Assembly: GCA_022563275.1 (NCBI GenBank)
Contig: JADFNR010000009.1
Location: 1-46,353, forward strand
Length of the DNA stretch: 46,353 nt
From: Chloroflexota bacterium
GTDB taxonomy: Bacteria > Chloroflexota > Dehalococcoidia > UBA3495
Reading direction: 5' to 3'
Of this stretch, positions 25,161 through 33,556 are shown piece after piece. Under the pieces are notes generated by a model. That model saw only the letters and a program-made list of their open reading frames with translations. It was not told the DNA's origin and searched no databases. The translations under genes were made by a program, and so were the position numbers. Each line of letters opens with the position of its first letter. The first letter of the stretch is position 1.

Positions 25161-26240
25161 TTAGGCGGTGTCTTCGCCAAGTAGGCGTTCTTCATCCCAG
25201 GCGCTCAACTGCTTGAACATGTCATCCAGGCCGCCATCCATGAGCCGGGGAATATCATGGAAGCTCAAGCTGCTGCGGTGGTCGGTGACCCGGTCCTGGG
25301 GATAATTATAGGTGCGGATCTTCTCCGAGCGTTCCGCCCCGCCCACCTGGGAGCGGCGCGTTTCGCTGATCTCGGCGTCGTGACGGATCTGCTCGGCTTC
25401 GAACAACCGTGACCGGAGCATGGACATGGCCCGTTGCTTGTTCTTGAATTGGGAACGTTCATCCTGACAAACAACGGTCAGCCCCGAAGGCTCGTGGACT
25501 ATGCGGACGGCCGTGGCAACCTTGTTTACGTTCTGTCCGCCGTGGCCGCCGGCGTGAAAGATATCGATCCGTAGGTCGTTGGGGTCGATCTTCACCTCTA
25601 CCTCGTCCACCACCGGCAGCACCGCCACCGTGGCTGTCGAGGTGTGGATACGGCCCTGGGTCTCGGTGTTGGGGATACGCTGGACCCGGTGCACGCCGCT
25701 TTCAAACTTCACGCGGCTGAAAACATTCTTCCCTTGGATCTCAAATACAATCTTGTTGAACCCGCCAACCTCTGTGGGGTTGGAGTCCATCACCTCGACC
25801 TTCCAACCTTGGTTCAGGGCGTAACGGGAATAGGCCCGGTATAGGTCGGCGGCGAAGATACCGGCCTCGGCCCCGCCGGTGCCCGCCCGTATCTCCATTA
25901 TCACGTCGCGTTCGTCGTTGGGGTTCTTTGGAAGCAGGGCCATCCGCAGCGTTTGGGTTAGCCCTTCCAATTTGGCCTGGGCAACCTCCAGCTCTTCCTT
26001 GGCCATCTGGACCAACTCCGGCTCCGAGCCGTCCCGAGCCAAGGACTCGAGGTCATCTATCTCGTTGACCAACTCTTTGTATTCGCTGCCGACCTTGACC
26101 AGATATTCCAGAGAAGCCCGTTCCCGGGCCAATTCCTGAATGCGCTCGAAATTAGCCGCGACTTCAGGGTCCGCCATGGATTCTTCAATCTCACGGTAGC
26201 GGCGAAACATCGGTTCTAGTTTGTCGAGTAAGGTAGCCAT
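25161..26240 (-). CDS. prfA: Peptide chain release factor 1
   Basis: A 359-residue class I release factor reading UAA and UAG. It has the N-terminal coiled domain, the anticodon-mimic tripeptide as P-N-T in VQRIPNTETQGRIHTS, the catalytic GGQ in AGGHGGQNVNKVATAVRI, and KIRTYNYPQDRVTDHR near the end. The ATG at 26240 (MATLLDKLEPM) is chosen over an in-frame GTG 27 nt upstream on family start position. UGA is not read by RF1, so the proposed Sec codon would compete with RF2. It has its own promoter and is probably co-transcribed with prmC. Confidence 0.96.
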   Translation of the reverse strand: MATLLDKLEPMFRRYREIEESMADPEVAANFERIQELARERASLEYLVKVGSEYKELVNEIDDLESLARDGSEPELVQMAKEELEVAQAKLEGLTQTLRMALLPKNPNDERDVIMEIRAGTGGAEAGIFAADLYRAYSRYALNQGWKVEVMDSNPTEVGGFNKIVFEIQGKNVFSRVKFESGVHRVQRIPNTETQGRIHTSTATVAVLPVVDEVEVKIDPNDLRIDIFHAGGHGGQNVNKVATAVRIVHEPSGLTVVCQDERSQFKNKQRAMSMLRSRLFEAEQIRHDAEISETRRSQVGGAERSEKIRTYNYPQDRVTDHRSSLSFHDIPRLMDGGLDDMFKQLSAWDEERLLGEDTA

Positions 26241-26316
26241 GATCGGTCTTCTGTTGATAATCGCCACTGGCAGTTATTGCCAGGGATGGGGTGTCGAATA
26301 CCGCAATATGGTACTC

Positions 26317-26345
26317 ATTTTAACTTAGCTATGGGCGATAAACAA
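26317..26345 (-). promoter_or_regulatory. Promoter of prfA-prmC
   Basis: On the minus strand TTGTTT (26340-26345), 17 nt, TAAAAT (26317-26322). The -35 hexamer and spacing equal those of the dnaN promoter. It lies in the 172-nt gap between menG and the prfA start, so prfA-prmC can be expressed independently of the menaquinone genes upstream. Confidence 0.65.
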
Positions 26346-26412
26346 CCGGGATTCCGCTATTTTACGAGAGCATCACGGGGGAGGGATTCCCGGCCGCTCC
26401 TGGTGGTCCCGG

Positions 26413-27153
26413 TCAACCCCGGCCCTGATCTGCTCGTCCTATCTTTACGCCCCAATGGACGGCAACCGTTCCGAAGCCAAGCCGCCGGTACCTAACTTCA
26501 TCCAATCCCAGGCTCGACAACATATCCGCCAGCCGCCCGGCCTCCAGAAAATGATCGACCGACTTGGGGAGGTATGAGTAGGCGGACCGGTCACCGGCCA
26601 CCAAACTGCCGATCAACGGCGCCAAGCCGTGAAACACCGGCCGGAAGAAGGCCGACCTCAGGCCGTGGCGCATGGGGGAAAGCTCCAATATGGCCACCCG
26701 GCCACCCGGGCGCACCACGCGGACCATCTCGGATAAGGCTTTCTCTACGTCGGGCATGTTACGGAGGCTGAACCCGGCGGTGGCGCAGGCAAAACTGTCG
26801 TCGGCGAAGGGTAAAGAGAGGGCATCGCCGGTCATCATGGTGACCGAACCGGACATCCCGCGCTTGGCGATCTTGGACTCGGCCCGCGCGACCATTCCCC
26901 GCAGCAGGTCCAGACCCACGGCATGGTTTACTTCCGGACGCCGCGCCAATTCCAGCGCCAGGTCCCCGGTCCCGCTGGACACGTCGATCGCTGGTCCGCT
27001 GAGCCCTTGGGTTGCCAGCGCGGCGGTCTGCCGTTTCCAGCGGCGGTGCATGCCCAGGGTCATCAGGTCGTTCATCAGGTCGTAACGTCCCGATATGCGA
27101 GAGAAGAGTTCAGCGACGTAACGTTGTTTCTCAGCGCCTTTGAGTTCAGCCAT
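26413..27153 (-). CDS. menG: Demethylmenaquinone methyltransferase (UbiE/MenG family)
   Basis: A 246-residue SAM methyltransferase that adds the ring methyl group in the last step of menaquinone synthesis. Visible are the family opening VAELFSRISGRYDLMNDLMTLG (about 13-34), motif I DVSSGTGDLALELA, the GFSLRNMPD motif, and YSYLPKSVDHF near the C-terminus. It is the last gene of the ubiD-ubiA-ubiX-menG cluster, 13 nt after ubiX. Chloroflexota make menaquinone rather than ubiquinone, hence the MenG naming. This rests on the organism inference. Confidence 0.92.
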   Translation of the reverse strand: MAELKGAEKQRYVAELFSRISGRYDLMNDLMTLGMHRRWKRQTAALATQGLSGPAIDVSSGTGDLALELARRPEVNHAVGLDLLRGMVARAESKIAKRGMSGSVTMMTGDALSLPFADDSFACATAGFSLRNMPDVEKALSEMVRVVRPGGRVAILELSPMRHGLRSAFFRPVFHGLAPLIGSLVAGDRSAYSYLPKSVDHFLEAGRLADMLSSLGLDEVRYRRLGFGTVAVHWGVKIGRADQGRG

Positions 27154-27166
27154 AAGCGGGGCCGGA

Positions 27167-27769
27167 CTAGGCCTCTGGACCCTGATATTGCATGTTTTCT
27201 GGCATGGCCTGGTCCAGACCCAGGGCCACGAAGATGCGGGCCACCACGAAATCCACTATGTCGCCGATGCCCTTGGGTTTCAAGTAAAAGGCCGGCTCTG
27301 GTGGGATTACCACAGCTCCCATGCGGCTCAGGGTCAGCATGTTATTCAGATGGATGCTGTGCAGTGGCGTCTCCCTGGGCACCAGGACCAGCGGCCGCCG
27401 TTCCTTCAAACAGACGTCGGCGCTGCGGAGGAGCAGGTTGCCGGACAGACCTCCGGCCAGGGATGCGATGCTGTTCATGCTGGCGGGAACGATCACCATG
27501 CCCGCGGTGGGATAGGTGCCGCTGGCCACCGGCGCTCTCAGGTCGTTGATCGGGTAATGCACGAAGGCCGGGTGTTCCTGCCATTCGATCAATGTGTCGT
27601 TGAAATTCTCGTCCATCTCCTCCTGCCAGACCAGGCGGGCGGCGTTGGAACAGAGCGCCACGGTGGGTATGTCCCGGCGCAGCAGCGCGTCAACCGTGGC
27701 CCGGGCCATCACCGCTCCGCTGGCGCCGGTTATCCCGACCACCACCGGTTTCGTTTTCATATCTGTCAT
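27167..27769 (-). CDS. ubiX: Flavin prenyltransferase (UbiX; MqnL-type role)
   Basis: A 200-residue flavoprotein that prenylates FMN to give the cofactor prFMN used by UbiD enzymes. It has GITGASGAVMA (about 13-23), VPASMNSIASLA, and the C-terminal signature PRETPLHSIHLNNMLTLS followed by MGAVVIPPEPAFY. Its ATG overlaps the TGA of ubiA as ATGA, so translation is coupled. A second ATG three codons later is an alternative start. It serves the UbiD-type decarboxylase encoded upstream in the same cluster. Confidence 0.94.
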   Translation of the reverse strand: MTDMKTKPVVVGITGASGAVMARATVDALLRRDIPTVALCSNAARLVWQEEMDENFNDTLIEWQEHPAFVHYPINDLRAPVASGTYPTAGMVIVPASMNSIASLAGGLSGNLLLRSADVCLKERRPLVLVPRETPLHSIHLNNMLTLSRMGAVVIPPEPAFYLKPKGIGDIVDFVVARIFVALGLDQAMPENMQYQGPEA

Positions 27770-28656
27770 AACTCAACCGCCAGGACGGTAAATAGGAGCA
27801 GCACCATGGAGATGACGCTGTTGTATTGGAAGAGGGGCGAACGCAGTTTGGAGAGATCGTCGGGTTTGAGCAACCAGTTCTCCACGGCCAACAAGCTGAC
27901 TGCGATGGCCCAGCCGATGAAATAATAGAAGGACAGATCCATCCAAAAGCCCAGAATCAGAAGAGCGGCCGCGGCGCCGGCATGCATCACCCTGGTGGTC
28001 CGCAGAGCGGCGGCGACGCCGAAGCGTTTGGGCAGAGAGTTAACACCATATTTCTTGTCGAATTCGATGTCGGCGCAACCGTAGACGATGTCGAACCCGC
28101 CCGCCCACAGAGCGACCACCACCGACAGCAGCACGGCTTCAGGGGCGAGCCGGCCGGTGACGGCGATCCAAGCCGCCGACGGAGAGATGGCCAGGGCCCA
28201 GCCTAACAAGAAATGGCAGGCCCAGGTGTGGTACTTGGCGAATGAGTACAGGACCACGTAGGCCGCGGCCACCGGCGCCAGGGCCAGGGCCAGGCCGTTC
28301 AACTGGGCGGCGGCGTAGAAAAACACGCCGGTTCCCAACACCATCAGCCCAAACACCTCAAAGGGTTTCAGTTTGCCCGTGGGTAGGTGGCGGTTGGCGG
28401 TGCGGGGATTGTGGACGTCTTCCTCCCTGTGGAGGAACCGGTTGGCCGCCATGCCCAGGGTCCGAACCCCGGTCAAGGCCACCGTGATCCAGATGAAAAC
28501 ACTCCAACCAGGCCATCCGTCAGCGGCCAGCACCATTCCGATGAAACAGAAGGGCAGGGCGTAGAGGGACTCCCAGATGCGGATGGTGCTGAGGTAGCGG
28601 GGCACCCTGGTGGCGATTATCCCGGCGGGGGTTTTTATTGCTCTGGCGGCAGACAC
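27766..28656 (-). CDS. UbiA-family prenyltransferase (MqnP-like)
   Basis: A 296-residue polytopic membrane prenyltransferase with about eight or nine hydrophobic segments. The second Asp-rich motif is intact (DIVYGCADIEFDKKYGVNS). The first reads ANRFLHREEDVHNPRTANR, in which the usual first Asp of N-R-x-x-D is replaced by His while the second acidic positions remain. Between ubiD and ubiX, it most likely attaches the polyprenyl tail to 1,4-dihydroxy-6-naphthoate, the MqnP step of the futalosine menaquinone pathway. A 4-hydroxybenzoate prenyltransferase role would fit ubiquinone producers, which this organism probably is not. Confidence 0.88.
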   Translation of the reverse strand: MSAARAIKTPAGIIATRVPRYLSTIRIWESLYALPFCFIGMVLAADGWPGWSVFIWITVALTGVRTLGMAANRFLHREEDVHNPRTANRHLPTGKLKPFEVFGLMVLGTGVFFYAAAQLNGLALALAPVAAAYVVLYSFAKYHTWACHFLLGWALAISPSAAWIAVTGRLAPEAVLLSVVVALWAGGFDIVYGCADIEFDKKYGVNSLPKRFGVAAALRTTRVMHAGAAAALLILGFWMDLSFYYFIGWAIAVSLLAVENWLLKPDDLSKLRSPLFQYNSVISMVLLLFTVLAVEL

Positions 28657-28707
28657 GTTCAGTATCTTCTCATATCGCTGCGTCTGGCGCGGCTGAAGGT
28701 TCCGGGT

Positions 28708-30192
28708 TCACTTGGACCGGGTTTGCTCCGGGCCGGAGATGCCGTAGTCATTCCATTTCCGGTCGACCAGCTCTTTCACCGCCGGGTCCATGGCTATGTC
28801 CGGCGGCCAGTCCCGCTGGCGGCCGCCTTCCAGAGGGCCCTTGATGGTGGCGTCGATGCCAACCTTGCTGCCGAACTTAGGCGTAGACGATCCGATGTCC
28901 AGGTCATCGATGGGCCCGTCGATGAACACGAAATCTTTTGCCGGGTCGATGTTGTTGGTCACTCGCCAAGCAACCTCGGATATGTTGTGGACATCCACGT
29001 TATGGTCCACCACGATTATGGTCTTGACCAGGCTCATCAGCCCCAGCCCCCAGAGGCCGTGCATGACCTTGCGGCCCTGGCCCGGATATTCCTTTTTTAT
29101 GGACACGATGACCAGGTTGGTGAATGAGCCCTCGGCGGGCATGTTGATGTCCACGACCTCAGGCAGGATCATCTTCATCAGGGGCAGAAAAACCCGTTCG
29201 GTCACCTTGCCCATGTAGTAGTCCTCCATGGGCGGGCGGCCCACGATGGCGGCCGGATAGATGGGCGCTTTTCGGCGGGTGATGCAGGTAACATGGAAGA
29301 CCGGATAGGGGTCTTCCATGGAATAATAACCGGTGTGGTCGCCGAAGGGGCCCTCCTCCCGCTCTTCGCCGGGCGTAACGTATCCCTCCAGCACGATCTC
29401 GGCTTGGGCCGGCACCAGCAGGTCGCTGGTCTTGGCCTTGACCATCTCCACGCCCTCTTCGCGCAGGAACCCGGCCAACGCCATCTCGTCCATGTCAGGC
29501 GGCAGCGGCGCCGAGCCGGTCCAGATGGTGGCTGGGTCGCCGCCCAGGGCCACCGCCACATCCATTTTCTCCAGCCCAAGTTCGTGGGCCATGCGGTAGT
29601 GGTGCGTACCGACCTTATGGGTCTGCCAGTGCATGCCGGTGGTCTGTTTGTCGTAGACCTGCATCCGGTAGGTGCCGTAATTCTGGATTCCGGTCTCCGG
29701 GTCTTTGGTGATGACCAACGGAAGGGTTACGAAAGGGCCGCCGTCCAAGGGCCAACATTTGAGGATGGGGAATCGATAAAGATCGACGTCGTCTCCCTCG
29801 ATCACCACCTCCTGGCAGGGGCCGTTGTTCACCGTCTTGGGCTGAAATGAGCCCAGATGCACCAATTGGCCCAACGTGCGCAGCTTGTTCATGAGCCCCT
29901 TGGGCGGGCCGTGCATCAGGTCCAACATGCCTTCAACCCGGCCCACCAGGGCGTCCAAGTTATCAACCCCCAGGGCCCAGGCCACCCGCTGCTGTGACCC
30001 GTACATGTTGATCAACACCGGGGTGTCGAAGCCGGTCACGTTCTCGAACAAAAGGGCCGGGCCGCCGGACTTGATCACCCGGTCGGTGATCTCGATGATC
30101 TCCAGCTCGTGGTTGACCGGCTCGGTGATTCGGCACAGGTCACCCTTCTCTTCAAGGAAACTTATGAATTCTCTCAGGTCTTTGAATTTCAT
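28708..30192 (-). CDS. ubiD: UbiD-family prFMN-dependent decarboxylase (MqnM-like)
   Basis: A 494-residue decarboxylase that uses prenylated FMN made by UbiX. It opens MKFKDLREFISFLEEKGDL. The prFMN and metal-binding regions include YGTYRMQVYDKQTTGMHWQ and EEGPFGDHTGYYS, with the Arg and Glu catalytic residues in conserved surroundings. The ATG at 30192 is chosen on family start position; an in-frame GTG at 30216 with no better ribosome site is possible. It heads a four-gene operon (ubiD, ubiA, ubiX, menG) covering prenylation, decarboxylation and methylation of a naphthoquinone precursor, in line with the late futalosine pathway. Confidence 0.92.
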   Translation of the reverse strand: MKFKDLREFISFLEEKGDLCRITEPVNHELEIIEITDRVIKSGGPALLFENVTGFDTPVLINMYGSQQRVAWALGVDNLDALVGRVEGMLDLMHGPPKGLMNKLRTLGQLVHLGSFQPKTVNNGPCQEVVIEGDDVDLYRFPILKCWPLDGGPFVTLPLVITKDPETGIQNYGTYRMQVYDKQTTGMHWQTHKVGTHHYRMAHELGLEKMDVAVALGGDPATIWTGSAPLPPDMDEMALAGFLREEGVEMVKAKTSDLLVPAQAEIVLEGYVTPGEEREEGPFGDHTGYYSMEDPYPVFHVTCITRRKAPIYPAAIVGRPPMEDYYMGKVTERVFLPLMKMILPEVVDINMPAEGSFTNLVIVSIKKEYPGQGRKVMHGLWGLGLMSLVKTIIVVDHNVDVHNISEVAWRVTNNIDPAKDFVFIDGPIDDLDIGSSTPKFGSKVGIDATIKGPLEGGRQRDWPPDIAMDPAVKELVDRKWNDYGISGPEQTRSK

Positions 30193-30265
30193 TGATTTTG
30201 ATGCCTTTTTAATCACCGGGCTGGCGGCGCAGCCCTCGGGCTGTCATTCTGGTGCAATCTTTCAT

Positions 30266-30295
30266 ATTGTAGCCGTTGGCAAGTGATGGCTTCAA
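30266..30295 (-). promoter_or_regulatory. Promoter of the ubiD-ubiA-ubiX-menG operon
   Basis: On the minus strand TTGAAG (30290-30295), 18 nt, TACAAT (30266-30271). The leader to the ubiD ATG is about 65 nt. The position between the MMPL terminator hairpin and ubiD fits the start of a new transcription unit. Confidence 0.6.
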
Positions 30296-30330
30296 CGAAA
30301 CGGGTGGTCAGGATTCTACTGCGAATGACG

Positions 30331-30366
30331 AGAAGGCCCTGCTCCTGTCTAGGAGCAGGGCCTTCT
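30331..30366 (-). terminator. Terminator-like hairpin after the MMPL gene
   Basis: A perfect 16-bp inverted repeat, AGAAGGCCCTGCTCCT (30331-30346) with AGGAGCAGGGCCTTCT (30351-30366), around a GTCT loop, 37 nt past the MMPL stop codon. Neither side has a proper U-tract, so it may work as a terminator only in part, or as a 3' stability element. Confidence 0.7.
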
Positions 30367-30402
30367 TGTGCTGCCAACCTGTCATGTACTTGGATAAAGG
30401 AT

Positions 30403-32634
30403 TTAGTCGTCGGCCGGCGCCGGGATTACCGCCTCTCTGGCGGGCTCGACCCGGAAGTCCGGCATCCGCTCCAGCCACGTGGGCAGATACCAGTTCCATC
30501 TGCCCAGGAGCTTCATGCTGGCGGGGACCAAGACCATGCGGACGATGGTGGCATCCAACAGTATGGCGATCCCCAGGCCGAAGCCCATCTGCTGCAGCGC
30601 CACCAGGTCGCCCGCGGCGAAGCCCCAGAACACCGCAACCATGATGAGCGCAGCGCCGGTGATCAGCCGCCCGGTGGAACGGATACCGAATGCCACCGAC
30701 TCGGTGTTGTCCAGGGTTTGGTCGAACCGCTCCCGTATCCGGCTCAACAGGAACACGTGGTAGTCCATGGAAAGACCGAAGATGATGGCGAAGAGGAAGA
30801 TGGGTATCCACGCCTCGACGGTCCCGGCCTGCTGAAAGCCCAACACGTCGGCCATCACGCCCTTCTGGAAGACGAGCACCAGTATCCCGTAGGTCGCACC
30901 CACGGAAAGCAGGTTGAGAATGATCGCCTTGACCGGCACGATGATCGAGCGAAAGACGACCATCAGCAGCAGGAAACTGACTGCCAGCACGAAGGGGATC
31001 ACCACCGCGGCCGCGTTCTTCGACATGTCGAAGAAATCGATGTTCATGGCGGTTTCCCCGGTCACGTAAACCCCGGCTGGGACGCCCTGGAACGCCTCAG
31101 GCACATATTCGCTGCGCAGCCGCCTGATGGAGTCGATGGAGGTCTGGTTGGAGGAATCGCCCGCCACCGGCACCGCCAAAAGGCCCACCTCCCCGTCTTC
31201 GCTGATCACCAGTGGCTTCGGCCGCCCGAATGACGGGTCTGTCGATAGGACGGCGGTGAGCCTGCCGATGGCCGCCTGCACTCCCTGGGAACTCACGTCG
31301 CCTTCGATGACTATCTCGACGGGCGAGACTTCTCCCGCCGAAAATTCCCTCTCCAGGATCTGGAACCCTTCTTTGGACTCGATGCCGTCGGGGAATGATG
31401 CCACGCCGGATGATCCCGTCTGGATGTCGAAGAAGAAGACGGCGGCGGCGACAAGGAGACCACCGGCCAGCAACACGCTGACCACCGGCTTCCCCATGAC
31501 GGTCCGCGACACCCGGTCCCAGAAACCGCCGGACCCGGACTCTTCGTAATTCGACCCCGGGTTGCCGATGAATGGGACCGAGAGTTTGTTGATCTTGTCG
31601 CCAAGAACGCTCACTATGGCGGGCATCAGGGTCAGGGCGGCCAAGACCGAGGCCACCACCACGAAGATCACGCCCAGCCCGATCCCGATGAACACGTTGG
31701 AGGGCACCAGCAGCATCCCGGTGAAGCCCAGCACCACGGTGATGCCGCTGAACACCACCGTCCGGTTGGCCGTCCCGCCCGCGCGGGCTATCGCCGCCAA
31801 TTTTTCCAGGCCCTTGGCGCGCTCCTCCCGGAACCGCGTCAAGAAGAACAACGAGTAGTCGATGCCCACCGCCAACCCGATCATGGTGATCATGTTCTCA
31901 ACGAAGAAGGACAACTCGTAGAGCTGGCCCGCCAGCGACGCCAGCCCCATGGCCAGCACGATGGACACCACCGCCATGATCAGCGGTATCACCGCGGCCA
32001 CCACGGCGCCCAGCACCACAACCAAGATCAGCAGCGCTATGGGCACGCCGAAGATCTCGCCCTTCAGAAGCCCTTCTTGGGCCACTTCTTGGAAATCTTT
32101 GCCCACCGTGGCCTGTCCGGTCATGATCACCTTGAAGCCCGGAACGGTCTTGAAACCATCGACCACGCCAGCCACATCGCCTATGTGTTCGCTGGCATCA
32201 TCCACGGTCCCGGCCATGGTGAAGGGGATGAGCAGGGTCCGGCGGTCTTGGGAAACCAAGAACCCGGCCTCGACCTGGAAGTAATTTAGCAAGGTGCCCT
32301 GCCGGATGATCTCCGGTCCCAGGGCGGCCAGACCGGCGTGGATGGAATCGACGATCTCCCGGAATTCCGGGTCGTCAACCACCGACTCCGGAGACTGGAC
32401 TATCACCACTTCGTTAGTGCCCCTGGGGCCGGTCAGTCTGTTCTCGATCAGTTGATTGGCGACCTCCGACTCAGGATTATTGGTGATGGCAAACTCGGTG
32501 GTGATGGCGTCCTCAAAGAGGCTGGCCCGCAACATCGCGGCGATGATAAACACCAAAACCCATATGCCGATGGTCACCCAGGGCTTCCGGCTGGAGGCCC
32601 GGGCGATGGACTCGGTGGAAAGGTTCACGGACAT
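30403..32634 (-). CDS. MMPL/RND-family exporter
   Basis: A 743-residue inner-membrane transporter of the RND superfamily, MMPL branch. The N-terminal helix (IGIWVLVFIIAAML) is followed by a large external loop, a helix bundle with GLAVGIDYSLFFLTRFREER near residue 240, a second external loop, and a second bundle with GLSMDYHVFLLSRIRERF. About twelve membrane helices are expected. Such proteins move lipids, hopanoids or lipophilic drugs by proton-motive force. It lies 58 nt downstream of a TetR-type repressor gene on the same strand and is probably controlled by it. The substrate is unknown. Confidence 0.93.
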   Translation of the reverse strand: MSVNLSTESIARASSRKPWVTIGIWVLVFIIAAMLRASLFEDAITTEFAITNNPESEVANQLIENRLTGPRGTNEVVIVQSPESVVDDPEFREIVDSIHAGLAALGPEIIRQGTLLNYFQVEAGFLVSQDRRTLLIPFTMAGTVDDASEHIGDVAGVVDGFKTVPGFKVIMTGQATVGKDFQEVAQEGLLKGEIFGVPIALLILVVVLGAVVAAVIPLIMAVVSIVLAMGLASLAGQLYELSFFVENMITMIGLAVGIDYSLFFLTRFREERAKGLEKLAAIARAGGTANRTVVFSGITVVLGFTGMLLVPSNVFIGIGLGVIFVVVASVLAALTLMPAIVSVLGDKINKLSVPFIGNPGSNYEESGSGGFWDRVSRTVMGKPVVSVLLAGGLLVAAAVFFFDIQTGSSGVASFPDGIESKEGFQILEREFSAGEVSPVEIVIEGDVSSQGVQAAIGRLTAVLSTDPSFGRPKPLVISEDGEVGLLAVPVAGDSSNQTSIDSIRRLRSEYVPEAFQGVPAGVYVTGETAMNIDFFDMSKNAAAVVIPFVLAVSFLLLMVVFRSIIVPVKAIILNLLSVGATYGILVLVFQKGVMADVLGFQQAGTVEAWIPIFLFAIIFGLSMDYHVFLLSRIRERFDQTLDNTESVAFGIRSTGRLITGAALIMVAVFWGFAAGDLVALQQMGFGLGIAILLDATIVRMVLVPASMKLLGRWNWYLPTWLERMPDFRVEPAREAVIPAPADD

Positions 32635-32692
32635 TCTTACTACTCCCTTGACCAGATATCAGATACAGACGGGACCGGGACGACAGGGCGGG

Positions 32693-33316
32693 TCACCCCG
32701 CATCCTCCGCCGCCCGGAATAGACCACGGTACAGCGCGCGCATGGCGTCGCCACAGGCGCTTATGTCGACCTGGGAGTCCAGAGACTTGTGCAGCACCAG
32801 GCCGTGGAACATCCCCATCGTGGTGACTCCCAAACCCCGCGGGTCCAGCTCCGGGTCAACCTCGCCCCGCGCCTGAGCGTCTTCGAACAGCTCGGTGAAC
32901 GCCCGGACCAGGGTCTCGAAGGTCCCTTCCAACAGGGCTTCTCGGACCTCCTCACTGCGCATGGCCTCCGACCAGACCTGGACATTCATTATGGTCCCGT
33001 CACGGAAAGCCTCCGCACTGAGCATCTCCAGCCCGTGGTCGAAGATGAAATCCAGGGATTCCAATGGTGAACTGCCCTGCGCCTTCGCCGCAGTGATGAA
33101 GTTGGCCAGGCCCTGCTGACATTCGCGGCAGGAGGCCGCGATGATGTGTTCCTTGCTGGGGAAATACTTGTAGACCGCCCCCGGACTCAGCCCGGACTCC
33201 TGGCAGATGTCCTGGATGCTGGTCTGGTGGAACCCCTGCCGGGAGAAACAGGTCCCTGCCGCCGCCAATATCTGTTGGCGCCGGGCTTCCGCATGGGCTT
33301 CAGTTGTTTTTGGCAT
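32693..33316 (-). CDS. TetR/AcrR family repressor
   Basis: A 207-residue regulator. The N-terminal helix-turn-helix is residues about 13-60, with RRQQILAAAGTCFSRQGF and SGLSPGAVYKYFPSKEHI, followed by an all-helical ligand-binding and dimer domain. It is transcribed together with the MMPL exporter gene, the standard arrangement for an efflux or lipid-export system switched on when a ligand releases the repressor. Tandem operator-like sites lie just upstream of its own start over the transcription start, so autorepression of the operon is likely. Confidence 0.93.
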   Translation of the reverse strand: MPKTTEAHAEARRQQILAAAGTCFSRQGFHQTSIQDICQESGLSPGAVYKYFPSKEHIIAASCRECQQGLANFITAAKAQGSSPLESLDFIFDHGLEMLSAEAFRDGTIMNVQVWSEAMRSEEVREALLEGTFETLVRAFTELFEDAQARGEVDPELDPRGLGVTTMGMFHGLVLHKSLDSQVDISACGDAMRALYRGLFRAAEDAG

Positions 33317-33330
33317 GGCGCACCTTTAAA

Positions 33331-33368
33331 AAACGGACGTTCGTTTTTTTAAAATGAATGTTCGTTCG
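33331..33368 (-). promoter_or_regulatory. Tandem TetR operator candidates
   Basis: Site 1 is the near-palindrome AAACGGACGTTCGTTT (33331-33346, one mismatched pair). Site 2 is AATGAATGTTCGTTCG (33353-33368). The shared core (A)YGTTCGTT begins at 33337 and 33358, exactly 21 bp apart, two helical turns, so two dimers would bind on the same DNA face. They cover the predicted transcription start and leader of tetR. Binding is inferred from symmetry and position. Confidence 0.7.
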
Positions 33369-33397
33369 CTTATATACTTGCGCCATCGTTCTGTCAA
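33369..33397 (-). promoter_or_regulatory. Promoter of the tetR-MMPL operon
   Basis: On the minus strand a perfect TTGACA (33392-33397), 17 nt, TATAAG (33369-33374). It is among the best promoters in the window and is immediately followed by the operator pair, as expected for a tightly repressed gene. Confidence 0.8.
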
Positions 33398-33475
33398 CCT
33401 AAGATTAGACCGGCGATCAGGGTTTGTCCGTGAGAATCAGGTGATAATCACCATCAACCGCCTGAAACCGTCTGG

Positions 33476-33504
33476 CTGACCACAGCCGCCAATCGCAGTA
33501 AAAT
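33476..33504 (+). promoter_or_regulatory. Candidate promoter of dinB
   Basis: CTGACC (33476-33481), 17 nt, TAAAAT (33499-33504). The start codon at 33557 would follow a leader of about 45 nt. No LexA-type box that I can recognise overlaps it. Confidence 0.45.
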
Positions 33505-33556
33505 AAGGTATCCCGGTTTTGGGCGGCTCAGTTTCCGGGAATCGAGGTCTTGGCCT

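Noticed and set aside
28708..30192. Ubiquinone-pathway UbiD
   Set aside because: Cluster content and the probable phylum point to menaquinone by the futalosine route; ubiquinone genes such as ubiC, ubiG or ubiH are not seen.
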